A stretch of 5,644 nucleotides of DNA from Acidobacteriota bacterium (lineage in GTDB: Bacteria; Acidobacteriota; Terriglobia; Acidiferrales; UBA7541): assembly GCA_003161195.1 (NCBI GenBank), contig PMOV01000328.1:1-5644 (forward strand), given 5' to 3'. The first letter of the stretch is position 1. Each line of letters begins with the position of its first letter. The position numbers and the translations under genes are program-made. Shown here one piece after another: positions 1-5,644 of this stretch. The notes under the pieces are model-generated. The model was not told where the DNA came from, did no database searches, and saw nothing but the letters and a program-made list of their open reading frames with translations.

Positions 1-452
1 TCGCGCGGACTCAAATCCGAATTCGGCGTGCGATCAGCCAAACTGCGCGCCACGGGCGGGGGCAGGAAGCGCGTGCCCGCGTGTACTCTGCGTAACGCGT
101 CCACCAACGTTTCATGGGACATGCCCTTGATGATGTAGCCCATCGCGCCGGCCGCCAGCGCCTGATGAATATCTTCGTCGCCCTCGTAGGTGGTAAGCAC
201 AATGCAGCGCGCGTGCGGGTCTTCTTGCCGGATCATGCGCAGGGCTTCCAGACCGCTCATGGCCGGTAGCCGCAAATCCAGCAAGGTGATCTCTGGTCGG
301 GATTTCTTGAACAGCGCGACGGCCTCTTCCCCTGAGCCCGCTTGCCCACACACTTTCATGTCGCCCTGCGCGTTGATAATCGCCGCCACGCCGAGGCGCA
401 TGATGGGATGGTCATCGACCACCAGCACGCTGATTTTGTGCGTCGCCGTCAT
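1..452 (-). CDS. NarL/FixJ-family response regulator, C-terminal part beyond window
   Basis: This is the response regulator partner of the adjacent sensor kinase, expected to be a cytoplasmic transcription factor activated by phosphorylation. The visible 150 codons start with ATG at 452 and run off the left edge. Residues 1-125 form a complete receiver domain: acidic pair D13-D14 (VVDDHP), phospho-acceptor D59 in LLDLRLPAMSG, switch threonine T87 (VLTTYEGDED) and conserved K109 (GYIIKG). After a linker (FLPPPVARSLADR) the frame ends at residues 147-150, LSPR, with a partial codon GA. This is the usual opening (LSPRE) of a LuxR/GerE helix-turn-helix, so the DNA-binding domain is inferred to continue outside. 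The start ATG overlaps the kinase stop as ATGA, and a short GAGG lies only 2 bases before it, so translation is probably coupled to the kinase gene. Target genes cannot be deduced. Confidence 0.95.
   Translation of the reverse strand, partial: MTATHKISVLVVDDHPIMRLGVAAIINAQGDMKVCGQAGSGEEAVALFKKSRPEITLLDLRLPAMSGLEALRMIRQEDPHARCIVLTTYEGDEDIHQALAAGAMGYIIKGMSHETLVDALRRVHAGTRFLPPPVARSLADRTPNSDLSPR
449..452 (-). other. ATGA start-stop overlap coupling kinase and regulator
   Basis: The regulator ATG (452-450) and kinase TGA (451-449) share bases in the classical ATGA arrangement. A GAGG sequence lies 2 bases before the ATG, closer than usual for an independent ribosome binding site. This favours termination-reinitiation and a fixed kinase-to-regulator ratio. 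Confidence 0.9.
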
Positions 453-3400
453 TGCCTCACGCTCACCATACTCCGGCTGGCGACCGCCGGCAACTCCGCG
501 CGGAGTTGCGTGCCGCGCCCGGGGGCGCTGTGCACCGCGAACGTTCCGCCCAGATGCTCGACGCGTTCACGCATGCCGACGAGCCCGAAGTGCGCCGTTT
601 GACCCGCCAGCACTTCCGGCAAATCGAACCCGCGCCCATCGTCCGTAACTTCCAGGCGCACTCTATCCGCCTCGAAAAAGACGCGCACCGCCACCTTGCT
701 GGGCTGTGCATGGTGCACGGCGTTATACACGGCTTCGCGCGCCACCATGAGGATCACATATTCCACCACGCGGTCGAGCGGCGCTGGAGTTCCTGAAGTT
801 TCGCAATGCACCGGCACGTGCGACACGTGGCTGATTTGCTGCGCCATATTTTCCAGCAACTGTTCGATGTGGGGCGAGGTGCTCTCCTCCTGCCGCAGAT
901 TCCAAATCGCCAGCCGCGCCTCGTCCACGGTGCCGGCGATTTGGCTGCGCGCGGAATCCAGCAGCTCCCGGCGCGTGCCGGAGGCTTCCTCCTCCATGGA
1001 CACTACGGCTTCCAGCAAGGCGGAGGCGCTGGCGCAGCCCTGAATCACCGTGTCGTGCATTTCGCGCGCGATGCGATTTCGTTCCTCGAGCATGCCTTCA
1101 AACCGCGCGTGCACCTGGCGCAGCCGCAGGCGATACGCGACAAAAGCCAGCGTGAGCGCCGAGACGATACACAGCGCGAAGAACCACCACGTGCGATAAA
1201 AGTGTGCGCGCCAGGTGAAGCGCAGCGAAGCTTCCGCGACGCGGTCCGGCATATTCATTTCAAAGGCCTGCACGCGAAAGCGGTACGGCCCCGGCGGCAA
1301 ATTCGTGTAGTACGCCACGCGGCGGTTCAACGCCGGCACCCATTCTTCATCAAAGCCTTCGAGCTTGTAGCGGAAACGAATGCGCTCCTGCGAACGCAAG
1401 CGGATGGCGCTGTAATCGATCTGCAGGCGGCCTTCGCCCGGCGGCACGACCAACGCATCGCTAGTGGCCGCATCGCTGGTGGGCATCTCGCGTCCGTCCA
1501 CCAGAACTTGTTCGATGGCCACTTGCGGCAACCCCCCCAAGCGCGTCTGGTCTGGCAGCACGCGCACGGGACCGCGGTTGCTGGGAAACCACAGCTCGCC
1601 GCTGGACGTGAGCGTTCCCGCCGGCTGGGTGCCGCCGTGCATCTGCGTGGCCTCCACACCGTCAGATAGTCCATAGAGTGTGACCGCCGGGTGCAACGCG
1701 GCGTGCTCCGCGAGTTTGTCCAGTTCCAGGCGCGACACCGACGAAATCCCCGCCGGCCCGCTCATCCACAATGTTTTGCGCGCGTCCTCGAGAATCTGGT
1801 AGACGCTGTTGCTGGCCAGCCCCTGGTCTGTGCCAAATGCGGTTAACGCACCCTTGCGCCAGCGAAAAAGTCCCGCCCCGCGTGTGCCAAACCACAAGCC
1901 GCCGTCGCTATCCTCGTGCACTGCCCAAACTTTTTCGCTGCGCAAGCGCTCCACCACCGGGTCTTGCACGAACGCGCCATCCTTCCAGTGACTCACGCCG
2001 CGATCGGTGCCAATCCAAATGCCGCCCAAGCGGTCTTCGAGCAGCGCGCGAATGCTGAAGTAGCATAAGCCGTCCGTCATGCGGTACTGCGTGATCGCGC
2101 CGTCGCGCCAGCGGTTGAGTCCTTCATCCGTGGCTATCCACACGCTTCCGTCGCGACCTTCCAAAAAGGCGCGCACGAAATCGTTGGTCAGGCCGTTGTG
2201 CGTGGTGTAGTGCGTGGTGTAGCGTAATTTTTGCGGACCGTTCTCCGAGCCTTGCTTTTCGCCCTTTCTAAAACCATCGGTGCGGAAAGCACCGTGCCCA
2301 TCGGTTCCGACCCATAAAGCGCCGGTGTGCTCGCGCAGCACGTTGCGCACCCGCGCGCCCGTCTCGGGAGCCGCAACCAGTTCCGCGCTGTCTCTGCGCG
2401 TATCGATGCGATACAGGTCCGTGCTGGCCACCCATAGCGACCCGTCCGCGTCGCCATAAACCGTGCCGAAATCCGCGTTCTGCACATCCGGTAGGGGAAA
2501 CGTGGTCATCGCCGTGCGGCTCAGCCGCAGCATTCCGGTTTGCATCCCGACCCACATGTTCTGTTCCGAATCTTCAAACAGGCCGAGCACTGTACTCCCC
2601 GGAGGATTGTCCGGCATGGTCATGCGTGTAAAGCGCGCATCGCGGAAACGAACTAATCCGCCGCCGATGCTGCCGATCCACAAGGTGCCATCCCGGTCGG
2701 TGCGCAATACGCGCACGGTATTGTCGATGTCTGAGACGCGCGCGAATCGCGCGCTCGCCAAATCCCCGCGCGAGCGCTGCAGCCCCGAAACGGTTCCCAC
2801 CCACACATGGCCATCGGCTGTTTCCAGGATGGTCTTGACGCGCGTGGCGCTCGGATATCCCTCCAGCGCATATTCCTTGCTCTCGCCGTCTAAAATACGG
2901 ATCAGCCGCGCCCCGCCAACCCACAAGCCACCCTCGTGGTCCTCGCGAATTGCGTGCACCGCAAGCGGCGCGATTCTCGCCGTGCCATCCACGCGAACGA
3001 ATCGTTCGTTCATCAACTGGAACAAGCCATCGTCCGTGCCGGCCCAGAATCGGCCCTGGCTATCTTCGTACGCCGCGCGCACAAATCCGTTGGTTAAGCC
3101 ATCCGGCGCGCCATACCAGCGAAACACGCCGTTGGCGTAACGCACTAATCCGCCGCCGTCCGTGCCCGCCCACAGACTTCCATCGTGCCGGACGGTCAGA
3201 CAAAAAATACTGTTTTCATGAATCGCCGGCGTATTGCCGCGGTCAAAGGCTACAAACCGCGCTCCATCAAAACGCACGAGTCCCCCGCTGGTGCCGATCC
3301 ACAGATAGTGATCTGGAGTTTGCGCAAACGCCTGGACGGTATTTTCCGGAAGGCCATCTTGAGTTTGCCACACCCGTCGCGTGTAGCCATCCGGTAAGAC

Positions 3401-3487
3401 CCGCTGCGTGCCCGCCCGCACTGGCGAGACAGCCAGCAACGACACGAGCAGCAGCGGCAACACGCAAACACAAATTTGGCGATGCAT
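449..3487 (-). CDS. Two-component sensor histidine kinase, double beta-propeller (Reg_prop), Y_Y_Y and HisKA_3 kinase
   Basis: This 1012-residue membrane sensor autophosphorylates on histidine and should pass phosphate to the downstream regulator. Domains in order: a signal peptide at about 1-25 (CVLPLLLVSLLAVSPVRA), then fourteen WxG-type blade motifs (for example LWIGTSGG about 62, LWAGTDGG about 105, LWVGTDGHG about 391, IWIGTDRG about 490, LWFGTRGAG about 531, LWFPSNRG about 632). These suit two seven-bladed Reg_prop propellers. A Y_Y_Y domain follows at about 686-758 (RYKLEGFDEEW, YYTNLPPGPYRF). One transmembrane helix spans about 765-787, then a HisKA_3 dimerisation segment with H811 (EMHDTVIQG). 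The ATPase domain has N922 (REAVYNAVHHA), DDGRGF at 949-954 and PGRGTQL near 989. The sensor part is probably periplasmic, as in the sugar-sensing hybrid systems of Bacteroidetes, but here the kinase and regulator are separate proteins. I chose ATG 3487 because it begins directly at the signal peptide. GTG 3502 (GTGA overlap with galT) and ATG 3553 are alternatives. The ligand is unknown. Confidence 0.94.
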   Translation of the reverse strand: MHRQICVCVLPLLLVSLLAVSPVRAGTQRVLPDGYTRRVWQTQDGLPENTVQAFAQTPDHYLWIGTSGGLVRFDGARFVAFDRGNTPAIHENSIFCLTVRHDGSLWAGTDGGGLVRYANGVFRWYGAPDGLTNGFVRAAYEDSQGRFWAGTDDGLFQLMNERFVRVDGTARIAPLAVHAIREDHEGGLWVGGARLIRILDGESKEYALEGYPSATRVKTILETADGHVWVGTVSGLQRSRGDLASARFARVSDIDNTVRVLRTDRDGTLWIGSIGGGLVRFRDARFTRMTMPDNPPGSTVLGLFEDSEQNMWVGMQTGMLRLSRTAMTTFPLPDVQNADFGTVYGDADGSLWVASTDLYRIDTRRDSAELVAAPETGARVRNVLREHTGALWVGTDGHGAFRTDGFRKGEKQGSENGPQKLRYTTHYTTHNGLTNDFVRAFLEGRDGSVWIATDEGLNRWRDGAITQYRMTDGLCYFSIRALLEDRLGGIWIGTDRGVSHWKDGAFVQDPVVERLRSEKVWAVHEDSDGGLWFGTRGAGLFRWRKGALTAFGTDQGLASNSVYQILEDARKTLWMSGPAGISSVSRLELDKLAEHAALHPAVTLYGLSDGVEATQMHGGTQPAGTLTSSGELWFPSNRGPVRVLPDQTRLGGLPQVAIEQVLVDGREMPTSDAATSDALVVPPGEGRLQIDYSAIRLRSQERIRFRYKLEGFDEEWVPALNRRVAYYTNLPPGPYRFRVQAFEMNMPDRVAEASLRFTWRAHFYRTWWFFALCIVSALTLAFVAYRLRLRQVHARFEGMLEERNRIAREMHDTVIQGCASASALLEAVVSMEEEASGTRRELLDSARSQIAGTVDEARLAIWNLRQEESTSPHIEQLLENMAQQISHVSHVPVHCETSGTPAPLDRVVEYVILMVAREAVYNAVHHAQPSKVAVRVFFEADRVRLEVTDDGRGFDLPEVLAGQTAHFGLVGMRERVEHLGGTFAVHSAPGRGTQLRAELPAVASRSMVSVRQ
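2199..2222 (-). repeat. Perfect 12-bp tandem duplication within the sensor kinase gene
   Basis: Two identical 12-base units (TGCGTGGTGTAG on the plus strand) sit head to tail. In the kinase they encode YTTH-YTTH at about residues 423-430, just before NGLTNDFVRAF in the linker between the ninth and tenth propeller blades. The duplication keeps the frame. Confidence 0.9.
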
Positions 3488-3498
3488 CGCGCAGAAGC

Positions 3499-4557
3499 TC
3501 ACGGCGTCCCATCTCGCAGTTGATAGTGAATAGCGGGGAGATCGGCCAAACATTTTGCCGCGCTTTCTGGAGTGATGTCGCGCTGCGGCATGCCCAGCAT
3601 TTCATAGCCCACCATGAATTTTCGCACCGTTGCCGAGCGCAGGAGCGGCGGATAGTAGTGGGCGTGCAAATGCCATTCCGCGTGCGCGGCGCCATCCGCG
3701 GGGCGCTGATGAAAACCCATCGAATAGGGGAAGGAGGTCTGGAAGAGATTGTCGTAGCGGACGGTGATTTGTTTCAGGATGTCCGCTAAAAGGTCGCGCT
3801 CGTCCGAGGCTAGCTCGTGCATGGCGGCGACGTGGCGTTTGCTAAGCAGAAGAACTTCAAACGGCCATTCCGCCCAATACGGAACGACGGCTACAAAGCC
3901 ATCGTTGCGGCAGACGACGCGTTCGTTTTTTTCAAGCTCCAATCGAAGATAGTCGCACAGAAGACAAGATCTTTTTGCGCTGGCGTAATCCTCGAACGCA
4001 GAAAGCTCCCGGCTCGGAAGGTTGGGAAGGAAGTCGGTGGACCATATCTGACCATGCGGGTGCGGATTGCTCGCGCCCATGAGCGCGCCGCGATTTTCGA
4101 AAATCTGGATGTGCCGAATCCACGGGTGGCTCTCCAGCTCTTGAAATTGTTGCGACCAAACGTCCACGACCTGACGAACGTCCGCGGACGGCATGAGCGG
4201 GATCGTCAAGTCATGGCGCGGTGAAAAGCACACCACGCGGCAGATCCCGGCCTCCGAATTGGCAACCAGTAGATCGGCGTCGTTGGCCGAAACTTGCGGA
4301 ACATCCGGAAGCAAAGCAGCATAGTCGTTGTCAAAAACAAAGGTGTTCGTATATTTCGGATTGCGAGCGCCGCCCGCACGTTGGTTGCCGGGGCAAAGAT
4401 AACACCCGGGATCGAACTGCATGTTGGCTATGGCGGCGATTCCTTCGACTTTTCCCTGCCACGGTCTTTGCGTGCGGTGTGGCGACACTAAGACCCATTC
4501 GCGAGTCAGCGGATTGAAGCGCCGGTGCGGCGTGTTTTGCAGTGCGGAATCGCTCAT
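3499..4557 (-). CDS. galT: Galactose-1-phosphate uridylyltransferase
   Basis: GalT exchanges UMP between UDP-glucose and galactose-1-phosphate, giving glucose-1-phosphate and UDP-galactose in the cytoplasmic Leloir pathway. The 352-residue product is close to the 348 residues of the E. coli enzyme. Zinc ligands are visible at C52 and C55 (CYLCPG), H115 (FSPRHD) and H166. The active-site motif NPHPHGQIW spans 164-172 with H168 as the expected uridylylated nucleophile. Second-metal-site residues fit E184 (SREL), H283 (GFHQ), H298 and H300 (HLHAHYYPP). The C-terminal LLRSATVRKFMVGYEMLG at 306-322 is a family hallmark, so the gene looks intact. ATG 4557 is chosen because MSDSALQNTPHRRFNPLTREWVLVSP matches the normal family N-terminus. 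It follows the galK remnant stop by 4 bases and has no clear Shine-Dalgarno sequence, so it was probably translated by coupling to galK. The sensor kinase gene follows closely. Confidence 0.98.
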   Translation of the reverse strand: MSDSALQNTPHRRFNPLTREWVLVSPHRTQRPWQGKVEGIAAIANMQFDPGCYLCPGNQRAGGARNPKYTNTFVFDNDYAALLPDVPQVSANDADLLVANSEAGICRVVCFSPRHDLTIPLMPSADVRQVVDVWSQQFQELESHPWIRHIQIFENRGALMGASNPHPHGQIWSTDFLPNLPSRELSAFEDYASAKRSCLLCDYLRLELEKNERVVCRNDGFVAVVPYWAEWPFEVLLLSKRHVAAMHELASDERDLLADILKQITVRYDNLFQTSFPYSMGFHQRPADGAAHAEWHLHAHYYPPLLRSATVRKFMVGYEMLGMPQRDITPESAAKCLADLPAIHYQLRDGTP

Positions 4558-4561
4558 AAGA

Positions 4562-5041
4562 TTAGGATGCGTCCACCATTCCTACGCCTTGGAACGCCTC
4601 GCAGATATGGATGTCTAGGTGATATCCGGTAGCCGCTTCGTAGCCGCGGGCAACGCGTTTACAAAATGCATCGGATGCGGATGCCTCTACGAGGTTGATG
4701 GTGCAGCCGCCGAAGCCGCCGCCGGTCTTGCGCGCTCCAAGAACGCCGGGCTGCTGCTCGGCGAGTTGTACCATGATATCGAGTTCCAGGCAGCTGACCT
4801 CCAAGTCGTCGCGGATATTGCGGTGCACATCGGCCATGCGTTGAGGCAACGCGGCGGTGTCACCGGATCGCACAGCGCATGCAATGGCGAGCCTGCGGGC
4901 GTTTTTAGTCACGATATGGCGGCAACGTCTGTAAACGACTTCGCTCAACAGGCTGCCATGGCTTTCCAGATCGCTGAGCGAGATATCTCGCAAGGCGCGC
5001 ATTAAGATCCATGTCTCCGCGAGGCGTCTCGCGCCCGCTTC
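4562..5041 (-). pseudogene. galK: Galactokinase, C-terminal remnant (5' two thirds missing)
   Basis: This is the C-terminal third of a GHMP-family galactokinase, the enzyme that phosphorylates galactose with ATP before GalT acts. The longest ATG frame is 5002-4562 (146 residues). It contains RALRDISLSDLE (2-13), RRCRHIVTKN (25-34), NIRDDLEVSCLELD (62-75) and GHMP motif 3, TGGGFGGC (93-100). Similarity continues upstream of that ATG for about 13 codons (EAGARRLAETWIL) to 5041 and then meets an in-frame TAA at 5042-5044. Family members are about 350-400 residues, and the galactokinase signature (GRVNLIGEHTDY type) and ATP-binding motif 2 (PxGxGLSSSA type) are absent from the rest of the window in any frame. 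The remnant therefore should not be catalytic. Translation of the remnant may still serve to couple galT, whose ATG lies 4 bases past its stop. A metagenome assembly join at about 5042 is an alternative to real gene loss. Confidence 0.9.
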
Positions 5042-5115
5042 TTACTTCTTGTGAATCGGATGCAACCTATACGTTGCCTACAATTACCATCGCAGTGTGA
5101 CACCGGAAGCCGATA

Positions 5116-5457
5116 TTAGGAACTCACTGGCACCGATGGCAACGGCTCACCCGCCAGCCGTTTCTTGACCAGGCTTGCGAGGAACTCAGCGAACGGCACG
5201 ATATTCTCGCCGACGCTCGCACTTTCGAGAGCGTGCACATATTGTTGCGGTCTTCGACCGGGATGACCGTCCAAGGGTAGCCGCCCGACGCCATCATTAC
5301 ATTCATCAGAAACCGCCCGACCCTGCCGTTTTCCATCCATATAAGGATGGATATATACGAACACGAAATGCCCTAGGACCACGCGTACCGACGGCTCCGT
5401 TTCTTCGCGCAGCAGCCCGAAAAAAACCGGCATTTCTGATGAGACCACGCTGAACAC
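5116..5457 (-). pseudogene. Fic-domain protein remnant with two compensating frameshifts
   Basis: Fic proteins usually transfer AMP or related groups to target proteins using a HPFxDGNGRxxR loop. Frame 1 reads LLREETEPSVRVVLGHFVFVYIHPYMDG, with the catalytic histidine at codon 37 (5347-5349). The next expected residues NGRVGRFLMNVMMASGGYPWTVIPVEDRNN appear only in another frame (about 5245-5330). Frame 1 then resumes with YVHALESASVGENIVPFAEFLASLVKKRL to the TAA at 5116-5118. The simplest reading is one extra A in the A4 run at 5329-5332 and one lost base near 5240-5246. As written, the open frame from GTG 5457 gives 113 residues with the catalytic loop scrambled, so it should be inactive. 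The GTG is preceded directly by TAA (5458-5460), and the normal N-terminal part is missing or eroded; NSEWRA just upstream in the same frame could be a trace of it. Homopolymer sequencing errors are possible but would not explain the upstream stop. Confidence 0.85.
5332..5351. repeat. Perfect inverted repeat over the Fic catalytic codons
   Basis: TCCATCC (5332-5338) and GGATGGA (5345-5351) are perfect reverse complements with a 6-base spacer. They encode the HPYMDG segment and abut the A4/T4 run where the first fic frameshift lies. It is probably a by-product of the protein sequence, not a regulatory hairpin. Confidence 0.6.
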
Positions 5458-5514
5458 TTACGCGCGCCATTCCGAGTTCACAACGGCGGCCCGTGGAGCT
5501 AGTGTCGGGAGTTT

Positions 5515-5534
5515 TGTTCTCAAATGTTCTCAAG
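5515..5534. repeat. 10-bp tandem repeat between tRNA-Lys and the fic remnant
   Basis: TGTTCTCAAA followed directly by TGTTCTCAAG: two 10-base units identical in nine positions. It lies in the 138-bp gene-free stretch downstream of the tRNA. No protein or recombinase site is recognised in it; it could be a small duplication scar or the core of an unidentified site. Confidence 0.7.
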
Positions 5535-5598
5535 TTGCACGAACTTACAAGCGCGCTAAAACACTAAGCCGTTGTCTTTGCAGGGGTTAGGCAAGAAG

Positions 5599-5644
5599 TG
5601 GTGAACCGGGGAGGACTCGAACCTCCAACCCGCTGATTAAGAGT
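5599..5644 (-). tRNA. tRNA-Lys(CTT), 3' part, cut by window edge
   Basis: The 3' half of a tRNA is visible on the minus strand. It has an anticodon loop CTCTTAA with anticodon CTT (5641-5639), the 3' strand of the anticodon stem TCAGC, a 5-base variable region GGGTT, and a T-arm GGAGG-TTCGAGT-CCTCC with a perfect 5-bp stem. The acceptor strand CCGGTTC, discriminator A and an encoded CCA ending at 5599 follow. The CTT anticodon and discriminator A fit lysine. The 5' half lies outside the window, so the D-arm and the full acceptor pairing cannot be checked. Its 3' end points into the decayed fic/galK region. Confidence 0.92.

Noticed and set aside
11..351. Two minus-strand open frames near the left edge
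   Set aside because: They are out-of-frame readings of the response regulator gene, whose true frame is open through the left edge with all receiver motifs.
806..1669. Long plus-strand open frame of 287 codons
   Set aside because: It lies entirely antisense to the well-supported sensor kinase, shows no recognisable domain and is rich in R, H, Q and A as expected of a GC-rich shadow frame.
2950..3789. Plus-strand open frame of 279 codons across the kinase/galT junction
   Set aside because: It is antisense to two clear genes, has low-complexity R/P/S/A composition and no family motif.
5062..5077. Small inverted repeat GCAAC-6-GTTGC between the fic and galK remnants
   Set aside because: A 5-bp stem without a T tract is expected by chance and has no supporting context.
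5329..5332. Programmed ribosomal frameshifting in fic
   Set aside because: It would require a +1 shift and then a -1 shift in a short gene, with no known slippery heptamer; base insertion and loss explain it more simply.
5516..5529. GTTC-N6-GTTC resembling the alphaproteobacterial LexA direct repeat
   Set aside because: The known repeat has a 7-base spacer, and there is no SOS-type gene beside it; the pattern is explained by the 10-bp tandem duplication.
5562..5590. Possible terminator after the tRNA (CTAACCC pairing with GGCTTAG, followed by TGTTTT on the minus strand)
   Set aside because: The stem has an internal C-C mismatch, a 13-base loop and only a weak T tract, so it is too poor to call.

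Overview
The window looks like a GC-rich bacterial chromosome fragment. The best guess at lineage is Acidobacteriota. This rests on the style of the large two-component sensor (secreted double beta-propeller, Y_Y_Y domain and a HisKA_3-type kinase core with the His box EMHDTVIQG), a type strongly expanded in that phylum. It is an inference from family resemblance, not a proven assignment. All recognisable genes lie on the minus strand, so the biological reading order runs from the right end (5644) to the left end (1).

From right to left: (i) 5599-5644 is the 3' half of a tRNA-Lys(CTT) with an encoded CCA end, cut by the window edge. (ii) 5461-5598 is a short intergenic stretch with a 10-bp tandem duplication. 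(iii) 5116-5457 is a decayed Fic-domain gene. It has two compensating single-base frameshifts, the first inside the catalytic HPxxDGNGR motif, and a stop codon directly upstream. (iv) 4562-5041 is the C-terminal third of a galactokinase (galK). Similarity stops sharply at an in-frame stop near 5042, and the substrate-binding and ATP-binding N-terminal two thirds are absent. (v) 3499-4557 is an intact galT with all the expected metal-binding and catalytic residues. (vi) 449-3487 is a 1012-residue membrane-anchored sensor histidine kinase with 14 propeller-blade motifs. (vii) 1-452 is the receiver domain and start of the HTH of its cognate NarL/FixJ response regulator, cut by the left window edge.

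The intact part reads as one tightly packed unit: galK remnant - 4 bp - galT - 11 bp (or a GTGA overlap) - sensor kinase - ATGA overlap - response regulator. A plausible model is that the periplasmic propeller sensor detects a sugar or other extracellular cue and its regulator controls genes including this locus; the ligand cannot be read from the sequence. The right part (about 5042-5600), next to the tRNA 3' end, is a decay zone in which both the fic gene and the 5' part of galK have been damaged. The original promoter of the gal unit was probably upstream of the missing galK 5' end. I found no wholly new system. The most notable points are the gal/two-component linkage, the sharp galK truncation beside a tRNA, and the fic frameshift pair.
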